Shown piece after piece: positions 1 through 8,670 of a stretch of DNA of 64,000 nt; positions within the stretch are counted from its first letter, which is position 1; each line of letters opens with the position of its first letter. Both the position numbers and the translations under genes were made by a program. The stretch comes from an uncultured Acetatifactor sp. (GTDB taxonomy: Bacteria > Bacillota > Clostridia > Lachnospirales > Lachnospiraceae). The notes below the pieces were generated by a model. It was given only the letters and a program-made list of their open reading frames with translations. It had not been told where the DNA came from and ran no database searches. The stretch spans positions 186,001-250,000 of the forward strand of contig CANQEH010000001.1 of assembly GCA_947594835.1 (NCBI GenBank). Direction: 5' to 3'.

Positions 1-2
1 AA

Positions 3-401
3 AAATATGCCGGTGGAAAAGTTCTGACGCATATTGATGCCGTGCCGGATAATTTTCTTTTTGTAAAAGATGCGAGGAGCGGGGAAGAAGAAATCCAGCT
101 GATTGACTGGGAATATGCAGGTATGCAGGATCCTCATGTGGACATTGCCATGTTCTGCATTTATGCGATGTATGACAGGTGCCAGATTGACCGATTGATT
201 GACATTTACTTTGAACCCGACGGATGTGCGGGGGAAACCCGTACGAAAATATATTGCTACATTGCAGTGTGCGGGTTGCTCTGGAGTAACTGGTGCGAGT
301 ATAAAAGGGGATTGGGGGTAAATTTTGGGGAATATTCTCTATGGCAGTATCGATATGCGAAAGAATACTATCGAATTGTCAAAGGGCTTATAGGAGACTG
401 A
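3..401 (+). CDS. licA: Choline/aminoalcohol kinase, LicA-like (5' partial)
   Basis: The C-terminal part of a choline-kinase-type phosphotransferase; the reading frame is open to the left window edge, so the N-terminus lies outside. The visible part starts just before the catalytic loop: HIDAVPDNFLF (H, D and N of the HxDxxxxN Brenner motif, about nt 30-62), followed by the Mg-binding IDWEYAGMQDP motif. That pattern is typical of LicA, which uses ATP to phosphorylate choline in the cytoplasm. The next gene starts 5 nt after the stop and is a LicC-like cytidylyltransferase, and another complete kinase follows it, so two kinases sit in one operon. One of them may use another amino alcohol. An aminoglycoside phosphotransferase is less likely given the neighbours. 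Confidence 0.82.
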   Translation, partial: KYAGGKVLTHIDAVPDNFLFVKDARSGEEEIQLIDWEYAGMQDPHVDIAMFCIYAMYDRCQIDRLIDIYFEPDGCAGETRTKIYCYIAVCGLLWSNWCEYKRGLGVNFGEYSLWQYRYAKEYYRIVKGLIGD

Positions 402-405
402 CATA

Positions 406-1314
406 ATGGGATACGTTGTAGATAATGGGATCATCATGGCCGCCGGGATATCAAGCAGGTTTGTGCCGTTGTCCTACGAGAGGCCGAAAGCGCTGATCGA
501 GGCAAGGGGGGAAATCCTCATCGAGCGGCAGATCAGACAGCTTTTGGAGGCCGGAGTTCCAAAAGTGATCGTGGTAACAGGATATAAACAGGAACAGTTT
601 GCTTATCTGAAGGGGAAGTTCGGCGTCATCCTGGCAGAAAACCCGGATTACCAGAAGCGGAACAATCATGCCAGCATTTACGCAGTGCGGGAGTATCTTC
701 ACAATTCTTATGTCTGCTCTGCAGATAACTATTTTGTGCAGAACCCGTTTGAAAATGAGGTGGATGATAGCTATTATGCAGCCGTATATGCCTCTGGCCC
801 AACGAAAGAATGGTGTCTGGAAACCGATGCGTCAGGATATATCAACCGGGTGCAGATCGGCGGCCAGGATGCCTGGTATATGCTGGGGCATACTTTTTGG
901 AATCAGGAATTTTCTGCGAGTTTTTTGAAAATCTTAGAAGAAGAGTATGAACTGCCGGAAACAACAGGCTTATTGTGGGAGAGCATTTACAGCAGACATC
1001 TGGACATTCTGAAAATGCGTATGAGAACGTATCCGGCAGAGGATATCTGGGAATTTGATACGCTGGATGAATTGAGAGGTTTCGATCCATCTTACAGAGA
1101 TGACACGCGGTCGCAGATCCTAAAGGAAATTGCAAAACGATTGGATGGCCGGGAAGGAGAAATCCTTCAGGCGGGTGCTGTTCTGGACTCTGAAAAAGCG
1201 GTCAGTGGTTTTTCCTTTATCTTCCGCGGGAAGCGCTATGTATATGATTATCAGACAAAATCACTGGAAAGGGAGGGGAAAGATGAGTATAGGGATAATA
1301 TCGGGGCAGGATGA
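406..1314 (+). CDS. licC: LicC-like CTP:phosphocholine cytidylyltransferase
   Basis: A 302-aa nucleotidyltransferase expected to join CTP and phosphocholine to make CDP-choline, the donor used by LicD. The N-terminus carries the sugar-nucleotidyltransferase signature (MAAGISSRF...RPKAL, residues 11-30) and a metal-binding Asp at about 107 (CSADNYF). LicC enzymes are usually about 230 aa. The extra C-terminal 70 or so residues are of unknown role. The ATG follows the kinase stop by 4 nt with GGAG upstream. The next kinase begins inside its 3' end. Assignment to choline rather than another alcohol rests on the flanking licA- and licB-like genes. Confidence 0.8.
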   Translation: MGYVVDNGIIMAAGISSRFVPLSYERPKALIEARGEILIERQIRQLLEAGVPKVIVVTGYKQEQFAYLKGKFGVILAENPDYQKRNNHASIYAVREYLHNSYVCSADNYFVQNPFENEVDDSYYAAVYASGPTKEWCLETDASGYINRVQIGGQDAWYMLGHTFWNQEFSASFLKILEEEYELPETTGLLWESIYSRHLDILKMRMRTYPAEDIWEFDTLDELRGFDPSYRDDTRSQILKEIAKRLDGREGEILQAGAVLDSEKAVSGFSFIFRGKRYVYDYQTKSLEREGKDEYRDNIGAG

Positions 1315-2194
1315 ACAGGTCATTTGCAGATACTTACAAGAAAACTTGAGGGAAACGGAATGTACGGTTGTCTGTCGTTTGGGGGGGCTGACAAACCGTT
1401 CTTACAGGATCCGGCTGTCCGAAGACAGGGAGTACGTCTTTCGCATACCTGGCGAGGGAACGGAAGAAATGATCGCACGGAAGGATGAGTGTGTCAGTAC
1501 GAAACTGGCCTGTGACCTGGGGCTGGATGCGGACTTACTCTTTTTTGGCGAGGACGGCGTAAAGATCAGTCAATATATACCAGATGCCGTCACGATGACA
1601 GCAGGGGAGCTGAGAGAGGAGATACATATCAGTCAAGTGGCTGGAGTGTTCAGGAAGCTACATACCTGCGGGATCGATACAGGGGTTCCGTTTGATGTGT
1701 TTGAAATGGCGGAACTGTATGAGAAAGTGATTGGTGAGAATCATGTGACCTTGTATGAAGACTATGGCCAGGTACGGGAGAATGTCATGCGGATCAAATC
1801 CTCTTTGGATGAAGAACAGGGCACGATCCGTGTGCCATGCCACAATGATCCCCTGTGTGAGAACTGGATTGAAGGGAATGGCCGGATGTATCTGGTAGAC
1901 TGGGAATATGCCGGCATGAATGACGGGATGTGGGATCTGGCGGACGTGGCAATAGAAGCTGCGTATGACAGGCCGCAAGAAATTTTTTTGCTGCGCCAAT
2001 ATCTGCAGAGAGAGGTTACGGATAGGGATTGGAAACGGTTTGAGGCCAATAAAATATATTTGGATCACTTATGGGCGCTGTGGGGAAAGACGCGTGTCCC
2101 CTTCGACGGGGAGGCGATGGAACAATATGCGCTCGGGCGATATCTTCGCTTAAAGGAAAATATAAAAAAGTATAAGGAACAGTGGGGGGAATAA
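1283..2194 (+). CDS. licA: Choline kinase family protein, LicA-like (complete)
   Basis: A 303-aa choline/ethanolamine-kinase-fold protein. The start is ATG 1283, which has GGGAGGGG immediately upstream and a 32-bp overlap with licC; the frame is open further upstream but no better start is visible. The catalytic loop HNDPLCENW and the DWEYAGMND metal motif are intact in the second half, and the N-lobe has the LGGLTNRSY nucleotide-loop segment typical of LicA. It phosphorylates choline as the first step toward CDP-choline. It is paralogous to the truncated kinase at the left edge. The LGGLTN codons run through a seven-G tract that is in frame here. Confidence 0.85.
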   Translation: MSIGIISGQDEQVICRYLQENLRETECTVVCRLGGLTNRSYRIRLSEDREYVFRIPGEGTEEMIARKDECVSTKLACDLGLDADLLFFGEDGVKISQYIPDAVTMTAGELREEIHISQVAGVFRKLHTCGIDTGVPFDVFEMAELYEKVIGENHVTLYEDYGQVRENVMRIKSSLDEEQGTIRVPCHNDPLCENWIEGNGRMYLVDWEYAGMNDGMWDLADVAIEAAYDRPQEIFLLRQYLQREVTDRDWKRFEANKIYLDHLWALWGKTRVPFDGEAMEQYALGRYLRLKENIKKYKEQWGE

Positions 2195-2195
2195 G

Positions 2196-3140
2196 ATGTT
2201 TACTGGATTAGCTGCAGGTATTTTATGGGGACTTGACACTGTGATCTTAGGAGTGGCACTTGCGATGTCCCAGTTTGTCTCTACAGAGCAGGCAATTTTT
2301 CTGGCGCCTTTTGTCAGCACATTTCTCCACGATGCGTGTTCTTCTGTGTGGATGCTGATTTACATGGGGATCAGAAAACAGTACAGAAAAGTGCTTCGGG
2401 CATTGAAAACCAGAAGCGGGAAATTTATCATATTGGGAGCTTTGCTGGGTGGGCCGATCGGTATGTCGGGGTATGTAGCCGCCATTCATTATATCGGGCC
2501 GGCCTATACGGCTATCATATCGTCTATGTTTCCGGCGCTGGGAGCGTTCCTGTCTTACCTGTTTTTAAAAGAAAAAATGAAGTGGTACCAATTATTGGGA
2601 TTGGCGGCCAGCATTTGCGGCGTCATTGGACTCGGATATGTGCCTGGAGGAAGCGAGACAAAGAATCTGGCAGTAGGTTTTGGCTGTGCGATCCTTTGCT
2701 GTATTGGGTGGGCCGCAGAGGCAGTGATATGCGCATACGGCATGAAAGATCCCGATGTAAGCGATGAACAGGCGCTGCAGATCAGACAGCTGACGTCTGC
2801 AATCTTTTACGGGATAGTGATATTGAGCGTACTGCGCGGATGGAGCTTTACTGTCTCCATTGTTCCGACGAAGGCAATGGCGATCATTTTGCTTTCCGCT
2901 TTCTTTGGGACGGCGTCCTATCTGTGCTATTACCGCGCTATCTCTAAAATCGGCGCCTCCAAGGCAATGGCGTTAAATATCACCTATTCGGCATGGTCGA
3001 TCGTGTTTGTGCTGTTGTTCCTTCACACATTGCCGGACGTAAAGAGTATCTTGTTCGGTGTGGTCATTGTGGCGGGGTCATTACTTGCGGCGACGGACAT
3101 GAAGGAGATGCTGGGGGCGAAAGAGAAGGGTGAGAATTGA
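2196..3140 (+). CDS. licB: DMT-superfamily permease, LicB-like choline transporter
   Basis: A 314-aa hydrophobic protein with about ten predicted membrane segments arranged as two EamA repeats, the drug/metabolite transporter fold of LicB. It begins one base after the upstream kinase stop, so it is translated with licA-licC. In Gram-positive lic loci this permease imports choline for phosphorylation. The substrate here is inferred from context; the sequence alone shows only the family. The GWAAEA segment in the second repeat and the short polar C-terminal tail fit the family. This is the last gene of the lic unit; a separate promoter candidate follows. Confidence 0.82.
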   Translation: MFTGLAAGILWGLDTVILGVALAMSQFVSTEQAIFLAPFVSTFLHDACSSVWMLIYMGIRKQYRKVLRALKTRSGKFIILGALLGGPIGMSGYVAAIHYIGPAYTAIISSMFPALGAFLSYLFLKEKMKWYQLLGLAASICGVIGLGYVPGGSETKNLAVGFGCAILCCIGWAAEAVICAYGMKDPDVSDEQALQIRQLTSAIFYGIVILSVLRGWSFTVSIVPTKAMAIILLSAFFGTASYLCYYRAISKIGASKAMALNITYSAWSIVFVLLFLHTLPDVKSILFGVVIVAGSLLAATDMKEMLGAKEKGEN

Positions 3141-3147
3141 TACAATC

Positions 3148-3176
3148 TTGACAAAGCAGGGATTTGAACGTACCAT
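3148..3176 (+). promoter_or_regulatory. Sigma-A-type promoter candidate for the downstream glycosyltransferase operon
   Basis: TTGACA at 3148-3153, a 17-nt spacer and TACCAT at 3171-3176 (perfect -35, 4/6 -10). It lies in the gap between licB and the GT4 gene at 3230, suggesting a separate start for the polysaccharide operon. Confidence 0.6.
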
Positions 3177-3229
3177 ACATAATAGAGTCAGTGTGCTTGG
3201 TATGATACAAGGAAGGAATCCTATCGCCT

Positions 3230-4498
3230 ATGAAAGTATTATGGATATGCAACGGGCCAATACATAAATACTATACCATAAAAGGAAATGCTGGGAACGG
3301 GGCTTCGTGGATCGATGGTTTGGCGCAGATGTTTTCTCAGCGCTCAGATATCGAGGTTGTGGTCTGTTTTCCGACGTGGACAGGAGAAGAGACGGTCAAA
3401 GAAGGTAATTTTACTTTTTATGCATATAGATACGTCAAAAACTATTATTCGGATCATGCGAAACAACTTGTTATTCAAAAGTACCATGACATCATAAAAG
3501 CAGAAAAGCCGGATATCGTGCACCTCTGGGGAACAGAATTCCCGTATGTTTTATATGGAGTAGACGCGGCGAAGCAGGCAGGGCTACTTGAAACAACGGT
3601 CATTCAACTGCAGGGGATGTGCAGTGCGATTGCTTCCCATTATTATGCGCAAATACCGGATCATCAGATCAGACATCAGACATTTCGGGACTTTATCAAA
3701 GCTGATTCCCTCAAAAGGCGGAAAAACTCTTTTGAGAGAAGGGCGCTTTATGAAAAAGAAGCCATTCAGAAAGTCAGGTATGTCATCGGAAGGACAGATT
3801 ATGACCATGCATATGCCTATTGGAGTAACCCGGATGTAACGTACTTTCATTGCAATGAAATCCTGAGGGATTCTTTTTATACGGCGCGGTGGGAATTTGA
3901 TAAATGTGAGAAATACTCTATTTTTTTTAGTCAGGCCTATTATCCGTTAAAGGGCCTACACTTTTTACTAAAGGCCCTTGCTCTTGTAAAGGAACAATAT
4001 CCTGCCGTGAAATTGAAAATTGCCGGGTCGGATATCTTTAGAATGGATCAAGGCGTTATAGCCAGAATCAAAGATTCTTCCTATAGCAGATATATCAAGA
4101 GACTCATCAGGGAGTATGACTTGGTGCAGCATATAGAAATATTGGGAACACTTGGCGAACTGGAGATGCGCAGCCAGTATTTAAAAAGCCATTTGTTTGT
4201 ATCAGCCTCAGCCACAGAAAATGAGTCAAACTCACTGAGTGAAGCGAAAATGCTGGGGATGCCGATTATAGCATCTTATGTCGGGGGGGTGGCTAATCGT
4301 GTGGTCAACGGATGCGACGCATTGGTATATCAGTATGATGATGTGAAAATTTTGGCATATTATATACAGTATCTGTTCCAGAATCCTGAAAAAGCTGTGG
4401 AATTGGGCGAAAATGCCCATAAGGCCGCAGCATTGACCAATGACAGAACGGTCAACTCAGAGACAATGATTCAAGTCTATAAGGATATTTTGAAATGA
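3230..4498 (+). CDS. Glycosyltransferase family 4
   Basis: A 422-aa GT-B fold glycosyltransferase. The N-terminal domain opens with MKVLWICNGP. The C-terminal donor-binding half has a YYPLKGLHFLLKAL stretch and the GT4 EX7E-type region (SATENESNSLSEAKMLGMPIIAS). It should transfer a sugar from a nucleotide donor to a lipid-linked acceptor at the cytoplasmic membrane; donor and acceptor cannot be read from sequence. An AAGGAAGG site lies about 12 nt before the ATG. It is the first gene after a candidate promoter and is followed 21 nt later by an ABC flippase-type gene. A seven-G tract encodes the Gly-Gly of YVGGVA, in frame. Confidence 0.85.
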   Translation: MKVLWICNGPIHKYYTIKGNAGNGASWIDGLAQMFSQRSDIEVVVCFPTWTGEETVKEGNFTFYAYRYVKNYYSDHAKQLVIQKYHDIIKAEKPDIVHLWGTEFPYVLYGVDAAKQAGLLETTVIQLQGMCSAIASHYYAQIPDHQIRHQTFRDFIKADSLKRRKNSFERRALYEKEAIQKVRYVIGRTDYDHAYAYWSNPDVTYFHCNEILRDSFYTARWEFDKCEKYSIFFSQAYYPLKGLHFLLKALALVKEQYPAVKLKIAGSDIFRMDQGVIARIKDSSYSRYIKRLIREYDLVQHIEILGTLGELEMRSQYLKSHLFVSASATENESNSLSEAKMLGMPIIASYVGGVANRVVNGCDALVYQYDDVKILAYYIQYLFQNPEKAVELGENAHKAAALTNDRTVNSETMIQVYKDILK

Positions 4499-4519
4499 AG
4501 TACGGCAGGAGAGTATTTT

Positions 4520-6250
4520 ATGCTAAAAAAACTTATCTACATTTTAGGCAAGAAAAGATTTATTTTATATTTGGTACTGGCCCTATTTATGATAGTAGGC
4601 GCACTGTTAGACTCGATCACAACCTATTTGGTACTTCCGTTCGTGTATGCATTGATGGAGCCGGAAAAATTTGCAGCGAATGATAGTGTTCAGGAAGTGC
4701 TTCGCTTTTTGAATATCAAATCATCCTATCATATGATAGGAGCAATCGCGCTGACGATTGCCGGCTTATATCTTGTAAGAAATGTATACATGATTATTTT
4801 AAATAAATTAAAATATGGATTTATTGCAGACAGCCGCACATACCTGGCAACAAAGCTATTTAAATGTGTATCGGATGAAAAGTATAGTTTCTTTAAGAAT
4901 ACGAACACAGCAGCCATTCAGCGGTTATGTATCAATGATATTGACCGGACGCTGAACACGATTGACAGTATTATGATTATTGTCCTCAATGGGCTGACAG
5001 TGTTAGCCACGGCCATATTATTGTTTGTATCAGATCCGATATTAACTATTTTTTCCTGCGCTGTTGTGGGAGGAATGGCTTTTTTTGTGAATCTTCCCAT
5101 ATCGCGGTATACGACAAAGCTGGCCCCTATATACACGCAGTATTGCACCAATATGCTTTCCTGGGTTCAGCAGTTTATGGGAGGTTTAAAGACGATTTTG
5201 ACATCTGGGAAACAAGAATTTTTTGTGAACAGATTTTCGGAAAACAGTGCGCAATACGCGGATAATAACAGGAAGTATTACTTTTTTTCCTTGGTTTCCG
5301 GTTATGTTACAAATGGTATTACCATGGCTGCAGTCTTTGCGTACATGGCGGTGTTGGCTTTCACAGGCAATGATATTGCGCAGAAACTCCCTATATTGGC
5401 GCTTTTTGCTCTCAGTGCTGTCAGGCTGCTTCCCTCTGTCTCCACGATACTGAGTTATGTCAACTTTGCCAAATACAATCAAGAGGGAGCGGAATATATC
5501 TATGAGAGAATGAAAGAATTGGGAACTTCTGGAAATGATGTCGTAAAAAAGGACAATACTTCTATGGAAAAGCTGGAATTGTCCCAGGAGATATGCGTAG
5601 AAAATTTAAGTTTCTCGTTTGACGACTCAGAAACCCCTTTATTTCAGAACGTATCCCTGCAGATACCGGCGCAAAAGGCAGTTGCATTTGTGGGAACAAC
5701 GGGTTCCGGGAAAACTACAATGGCGGATCTGATTCTGGGATTATATGCGCCTACAACAGGGAAGATAACGGTTGACGGCATCGATATCCGGCTTCATAAA
5801 AGAGAATGGGAAAACACGATTGGGTATATCCCACAGTCAGTATACCTGTTGGAAGATACGATTTTGGCAAATGTGGCCTTCGGAGTGGAAAAACAGGATA
5901 TAGATGAGGCGAGGGCATGGGAATGCTTAAAGGACGCACAAATGGATTCTTTTGTGAAATCTTTGCCGGAGGGAATCATGACGGTGACCGGAGAAAACGG
6001 AGTGAAGCTATCCGGAGGACAAAAACAGAGGATCGGAATCGCGAGGGCACTGTACGGGGATCCCAAATTTCTGGTATTAGATGAGGCAACCTCTGCCCTT
6101 GACAATGATACAGAAAAAGCAATTATGGAAGTAATCAACAATTTCGCAGGGGAAAAAACACTCTTGATCATAGCGCACAGGCTATCTACCATCGAACATT
6201 GTGACATCGTTTACCAGATTGAAGACGGAAAGGTACAGGTCAGGCATTGA
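4520..6250 (+). CDS. ABC exporter with fused TMD and NBD (PglK/MsbA-type flippase)
   Basis: A 576-aa half-transporter: about six membrane helices in residues 1-310, then a nucleotide-binding domain. It has Walker A GTTGSGKTT (392-400), signature LSGGQKQR (497-504), Walker B FLVLDE (517-522) and the H-loop His at about 552. Fused exporters of this type in glycan loci (PglK/WlaB-like) flip lipid-linked oligosaccharides. No MOP-type Wzx is visible in the window, so this and the paralogue at 22272 are the best flippase candidates. The ATG has GCAGGAG upstream. The stop overlaps the TTG start of the next GT, so the two are translationally coupled. Confidence 0.88.
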   Translation: MLKKLIYILGKKRFILYLVLALFMIVGALLDSITTYLVLPFVYALMEPEKFAANDSVQEVLRFLNIKSSYHMIGAIALTIAGLYLVRNVYMIILNKLKYGFIADSRTYLATKLFKCVSDEKYSFFKNTNTAAIQRLCINDIDRTLNTIDSIMIIVLNGLTVLATAILLFVSDPILTIFSCAVVGGMAFFVNLPISRYTTKLAPIYTQYCTNMLSWVQQFMGGLKTILTSGKQEFFVNRFSENSAQYADNNRKYYFFSLVSGYVTNGITMAAVFAYMAVLAFTGNDIAQKLPILALFALSAVRLLPSVSTILSYVNFAKYNQEGAEYIYERMKELGTSGNDVVKKDNTSMEKLELSQEICVENLSFSFDDSETPLFQNVSLQIPAQKAVAFVGTTGSGKTTMADLILGLYAPTTGKITVDGIDIRLHKREWENTIGYIPQSVYLLEDTILANVAFGVEKQDIDEARAWECLKDAQMDSFVKSLPEGIMTVTGENGVKLSGGQKQRIGIARALYGDPKFLVLDEATSALDNDTEKAIMEVINNFAGEKTLLIIAHRLSTIEHCDIVYQIEDGKVQVRH

Positions 6251-7434
6251 AAGTATTTGAGATCAATGTAGTGTATGACGTCGGCAGTACCGGACGGATT
6301 GCAGCGCAGTTAAAGCATGGTGTAGAGGCGGACGGCGGAGAATGTATCGCTGCTTATGGCAGGGGGCTGTCTAAGGAAGAGAATACTTATCACATCGGCT
6401 CCACAGCAGATGTATATTATCATGTGGCCATGACCCGGATAACGGATCGGGCTGGTCTTTATTCCTCTGCTGCAACCCAAAAGCTGTGCAAAAAAATAAC
6501 AGAGTTTGCGCCGGATGTGATTCATCTGCACAATCTACACGGATATTATCTTAATGTTGAACTCCTGTTTGAATTTTTGAAAAGCTACGGCAAACCCGTG
6601 ATCTGGACACTCCACGATTGTTGGGCATTCACAGGTCACTGCGCATACTTTACGGATGCGCACTGCGAGCAGTGGAGATCCCATTGTCAAAAATGCCCGC
6701 TGAAATCCCGATACCCTGCAAGCTGGATGGCAGACAACTGCCGTGATAATTTTGAGCGGAAGAAGAATGCGTTCTGCTCTCTGCCCAAGCTGACGATTGT
6801 AACACCTTCCCAGTGGCTGGCGGATCTGGTCAGACAATCGTTCCTTTCAGACTATCCGATCAAGGTCGTCTACAATGGGATCGATACCGGGCAGTTTCGG
6901 TACACGCCAAGTGATTTCCGCAAAACGATCGGTGCGGAGGGGAAAATGCTGTTACTGGGGGTTTCCGGTGTCTGGGATCGGCGCAAGGGCCTGGACGACT
7001 TTATGGAATTGTCGGAGGAATTGGACGAACGTTATCAGATTGTTTTGGTCGGACTGAATAAGCGCCAACTCCGAGGGCTTCCGAATCGCATGATCGGACT
7101 GGGCCACACGGATTCTGTAAAACAGCTGGCCCAGATATATTCTGCTGCAGATTATTATCTCAATCTGAGCAGGGAAGAAACCTTTGGGCTCACTGTGGCG
7201 GAGGCTATCGCCTGTAATACGCTGCCCATTGTATATGAAGGAACCGCCTGTGCAGAGGTTGTGCGGCAAAGTGCTGGAAAGGTGATTCCACGCGAAAAAG
7301 CAGCGCTTGTGGAGGCTGTTTCAAGTCGCAGGAGCAATGAGCCAGCAGAATCGATTCAAGAATCTGCACAGATTTTTTCCAACGAGCGTTTTTTAAAAGA
7401 GATGCTTGAAATCTACAGGGAAGCTGGCAGTTGA
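6247..7434 (+). CDS. Glycosyltransferase family 4 (WcaC/WcaL-like)
   Basis: A 395-aa GT-B glycosyltransferase using a TTG start that overlaps the ABC-exporter stop (TTGA). The start is supported because MKVFEINVVYDVGSTGRI is the usual N-terminus of this subgroup. Other features are HLHNLHGYYLN, WTLHDCWAFTGHC and the cysteine pair HCQKCP, all common in the subgroup, and a donor site with SREETFGLTVAEAIACN. It should add one sugar of the repeat unit on the cytoplasmic face. The next gene's possible TTG start overlaps its stop in the same way. Confidence 0.85.
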   Translation: MKVFEINVVYDVGSTGRIAAQLKHGVEADGGECIAAYGRGLSKEENTYHIGSTADVYYHVAMTRITDRAGLYSSAATQKLCKKITEFAPDVIHLHNLHGYYLNVELLFEFLKSYGKPVIWTLHDCWAFTGHCAYFTDAHCEQWRSHCQKCPLKSRYPASWMADNCRDNFERKKNAFCSLPKLTIVTPSQWLADLVRQSFLSDYPIKVVYNGIDTGQFRYTPSDFRKTIGAEGKMLLLGVSGVWDRRKGLDDFMELSEELDERYQIVLVGLNKRQLRGLPNRMIGLGHTDSVKQLAQIYSAADYYLNLSREETFGLTVAEAIACNTLPIVYEGTACAEVVRQSAGKVIPREKAALVEAVSSRRSNEPAESIQESAQIFSNERFLKEMLEIYREAGS

Positions 7435-7466
7435 ACTATATTTTTGGAAGAAAGCGGAGGGATAAA

Positions 7467-8567
7467 ATGCTTGTCCTCAGAAAAAAAATAGCGCAATATC
7501 AGGAAATATTTTATTTGTTGTATATCTTGCCGATGGTCGGTCTTATTTCAGCGGGTTTTAACTCGGAGGATCGTTTTTATCGGATTGTCTTTTTTGTCGC
7601 TACATTTTTCCTGTTGATAAAAATGGCGGTTACTGACTTTACACGGAGGGAGATCCTCTGGATTGCTGTCATCACCCTGTTACTGGGTCTTAATTTTCTG
7701 AAAAATGGGGAAAAGACCCTGATTATGACGGCTATGGGGCTTTTTGGGGCAAAAAACGTATCTCTGGAAAAAGTATTCCGATCTTCTTTCTGGCTGAAGC
7801 TGGTTCTCACTGCCGGGACATTGTCATTGGCCGCTGCGGGAATCATTGAGAATAAGATGACAGTCCTGCCTAAAAATGGCGTTGACTATACGCTGTATTG
7901 CTATGGATATCTCCAACCTAACGCTACCTATGCCAATCTTTTTGTCCTATTTTTCACGGCGGTGCTTGTCTGGAAGGACAAATTAAAATGGTATGCTTAC
8001 ATAGGCTTTACACTGATCCTTTGGGCTGCATATAAAGTTCTTATGTGCCGGACAGGTTTCCTGGTGTGGCTCGTCTTTATGCTGATCATTCTGGCTTATA
8101 AGCTCAGTTGTCGAATGAAATTCAACAAAATATATATGTTTTTGGTATTCTTGATTCCAAGTATAGTGGCGTTTCTGTCGTTTCTGCTGCCGCTGATTGG
8201 AATGTATAATGCTGCATTCTTAGAAACAATTGATTTTTACCTCACCGGCAGGATCTGGCATCTGATACAGGGCTGGAACCATCTGGATTCCCTGTTTTTA
8301 GGCAGGAGCCTTCGGGAGCCCTTTGACAACAGCTATTACCAGCTGGTGGTTAATTATGGATGGATCATTTCTGCTTTTTGTTTCGTGGCTTATCTGCGTG
8401 CTGTCTGCCTGTGCATAAAGGGAAAGCGCGATTACGAGGCACTTGCACTGAGTGTGATGAGCATATATGGCTTTATGGAATTCTGGCCATTGAGCGTGGG
8501 CTGGAATGTCTCTCTACTATTATTGGCGCCAATTCTGTTTGGAACAAAGAGCCGGGCGGTGTCGTAA
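7467..8567 (+). CDS. Wzy-like polysaccharide polymerase (multi-pass membrane protein)
   Basis: A 366-aa, strongly hydrophobic protein with about ten membrane segments and a larger loop near residues 260-300 (FYLTGRIWHLIQGWNHL), as in O-antigen/capsule polymerases. The ATG at 7467 is chosen because GGAGGG sits five bases upstream; the frame also opens at a TTG at 7431 overlapping the preceding stop. Sequence identity in this family is always low, so the call rests on topology, length and location between GTs and the initiating transferase. It would join undecaprenyl-linked repeat units outside the membrane. A second such protein lies at 59468. Confidence 0.72.
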   Translation: MLVLRKKIAQYQEIFYLLYILPMVGLISAGFNSEDRFYRIVFFVATFFLLIKMAVTDFTRREILWIAVITLLLGLNFLKNGEKTLIMTAMGLFGAKNVSLEKVFRSSFWLKLVLTAGTLSLAAAGIIENKMTVLPKNGVDYTLYCYGYLQPNATYANLFVLFFTAVLVWKDKLKWYAYIGFTLILWAAYKVLMCRTGFLVWLVFMLIILAYKLSCRMKFNKIYMFLVFLIPSIVAFLSFLLPLIGMYNAAFLETIDFYLTGRIWHLIQGWNHLDSLFLGRSLREPFDNSYYQLVVNYGWIISAFCFVAYLRAVCLCIKGKRDYEALALSVMSIYGFMEFWPLSVGWNVSLLLLAPILFGTKSRAVS

Positions 8568-8587
8568 TCGCTACGGGAAGATGTTGC

Positions 8588-8617
8588 TTGACGAACATAG
8601 CGCATATTGTATATAAT
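8588..8617 (+). promoter_or_regulatory. Sigma-A-type promoter candidate before the initiating sugar transferase
   Basis: TTGACG at 8588-8593, an 18-nt spacer and a perfect TATAAT at 8612-8617, within the 103-nt gap before the initiating transferase. It suggests that transferase begins its own transcript. Confidence 0.65.
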
Positions 8618-8670
8618 TTATAAAGATATGACAACTTAAGGCGGAACGCTTTGGCCGGTCGGGGTAGGAT

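Noticed and set aside
3..2194. Aminoglycoside phosphotransferase (resistance) reading of the two kinases
   Set aside because: The DWEYAG motif and operon with LicC- and LicB-like proteins favour choline kinase.
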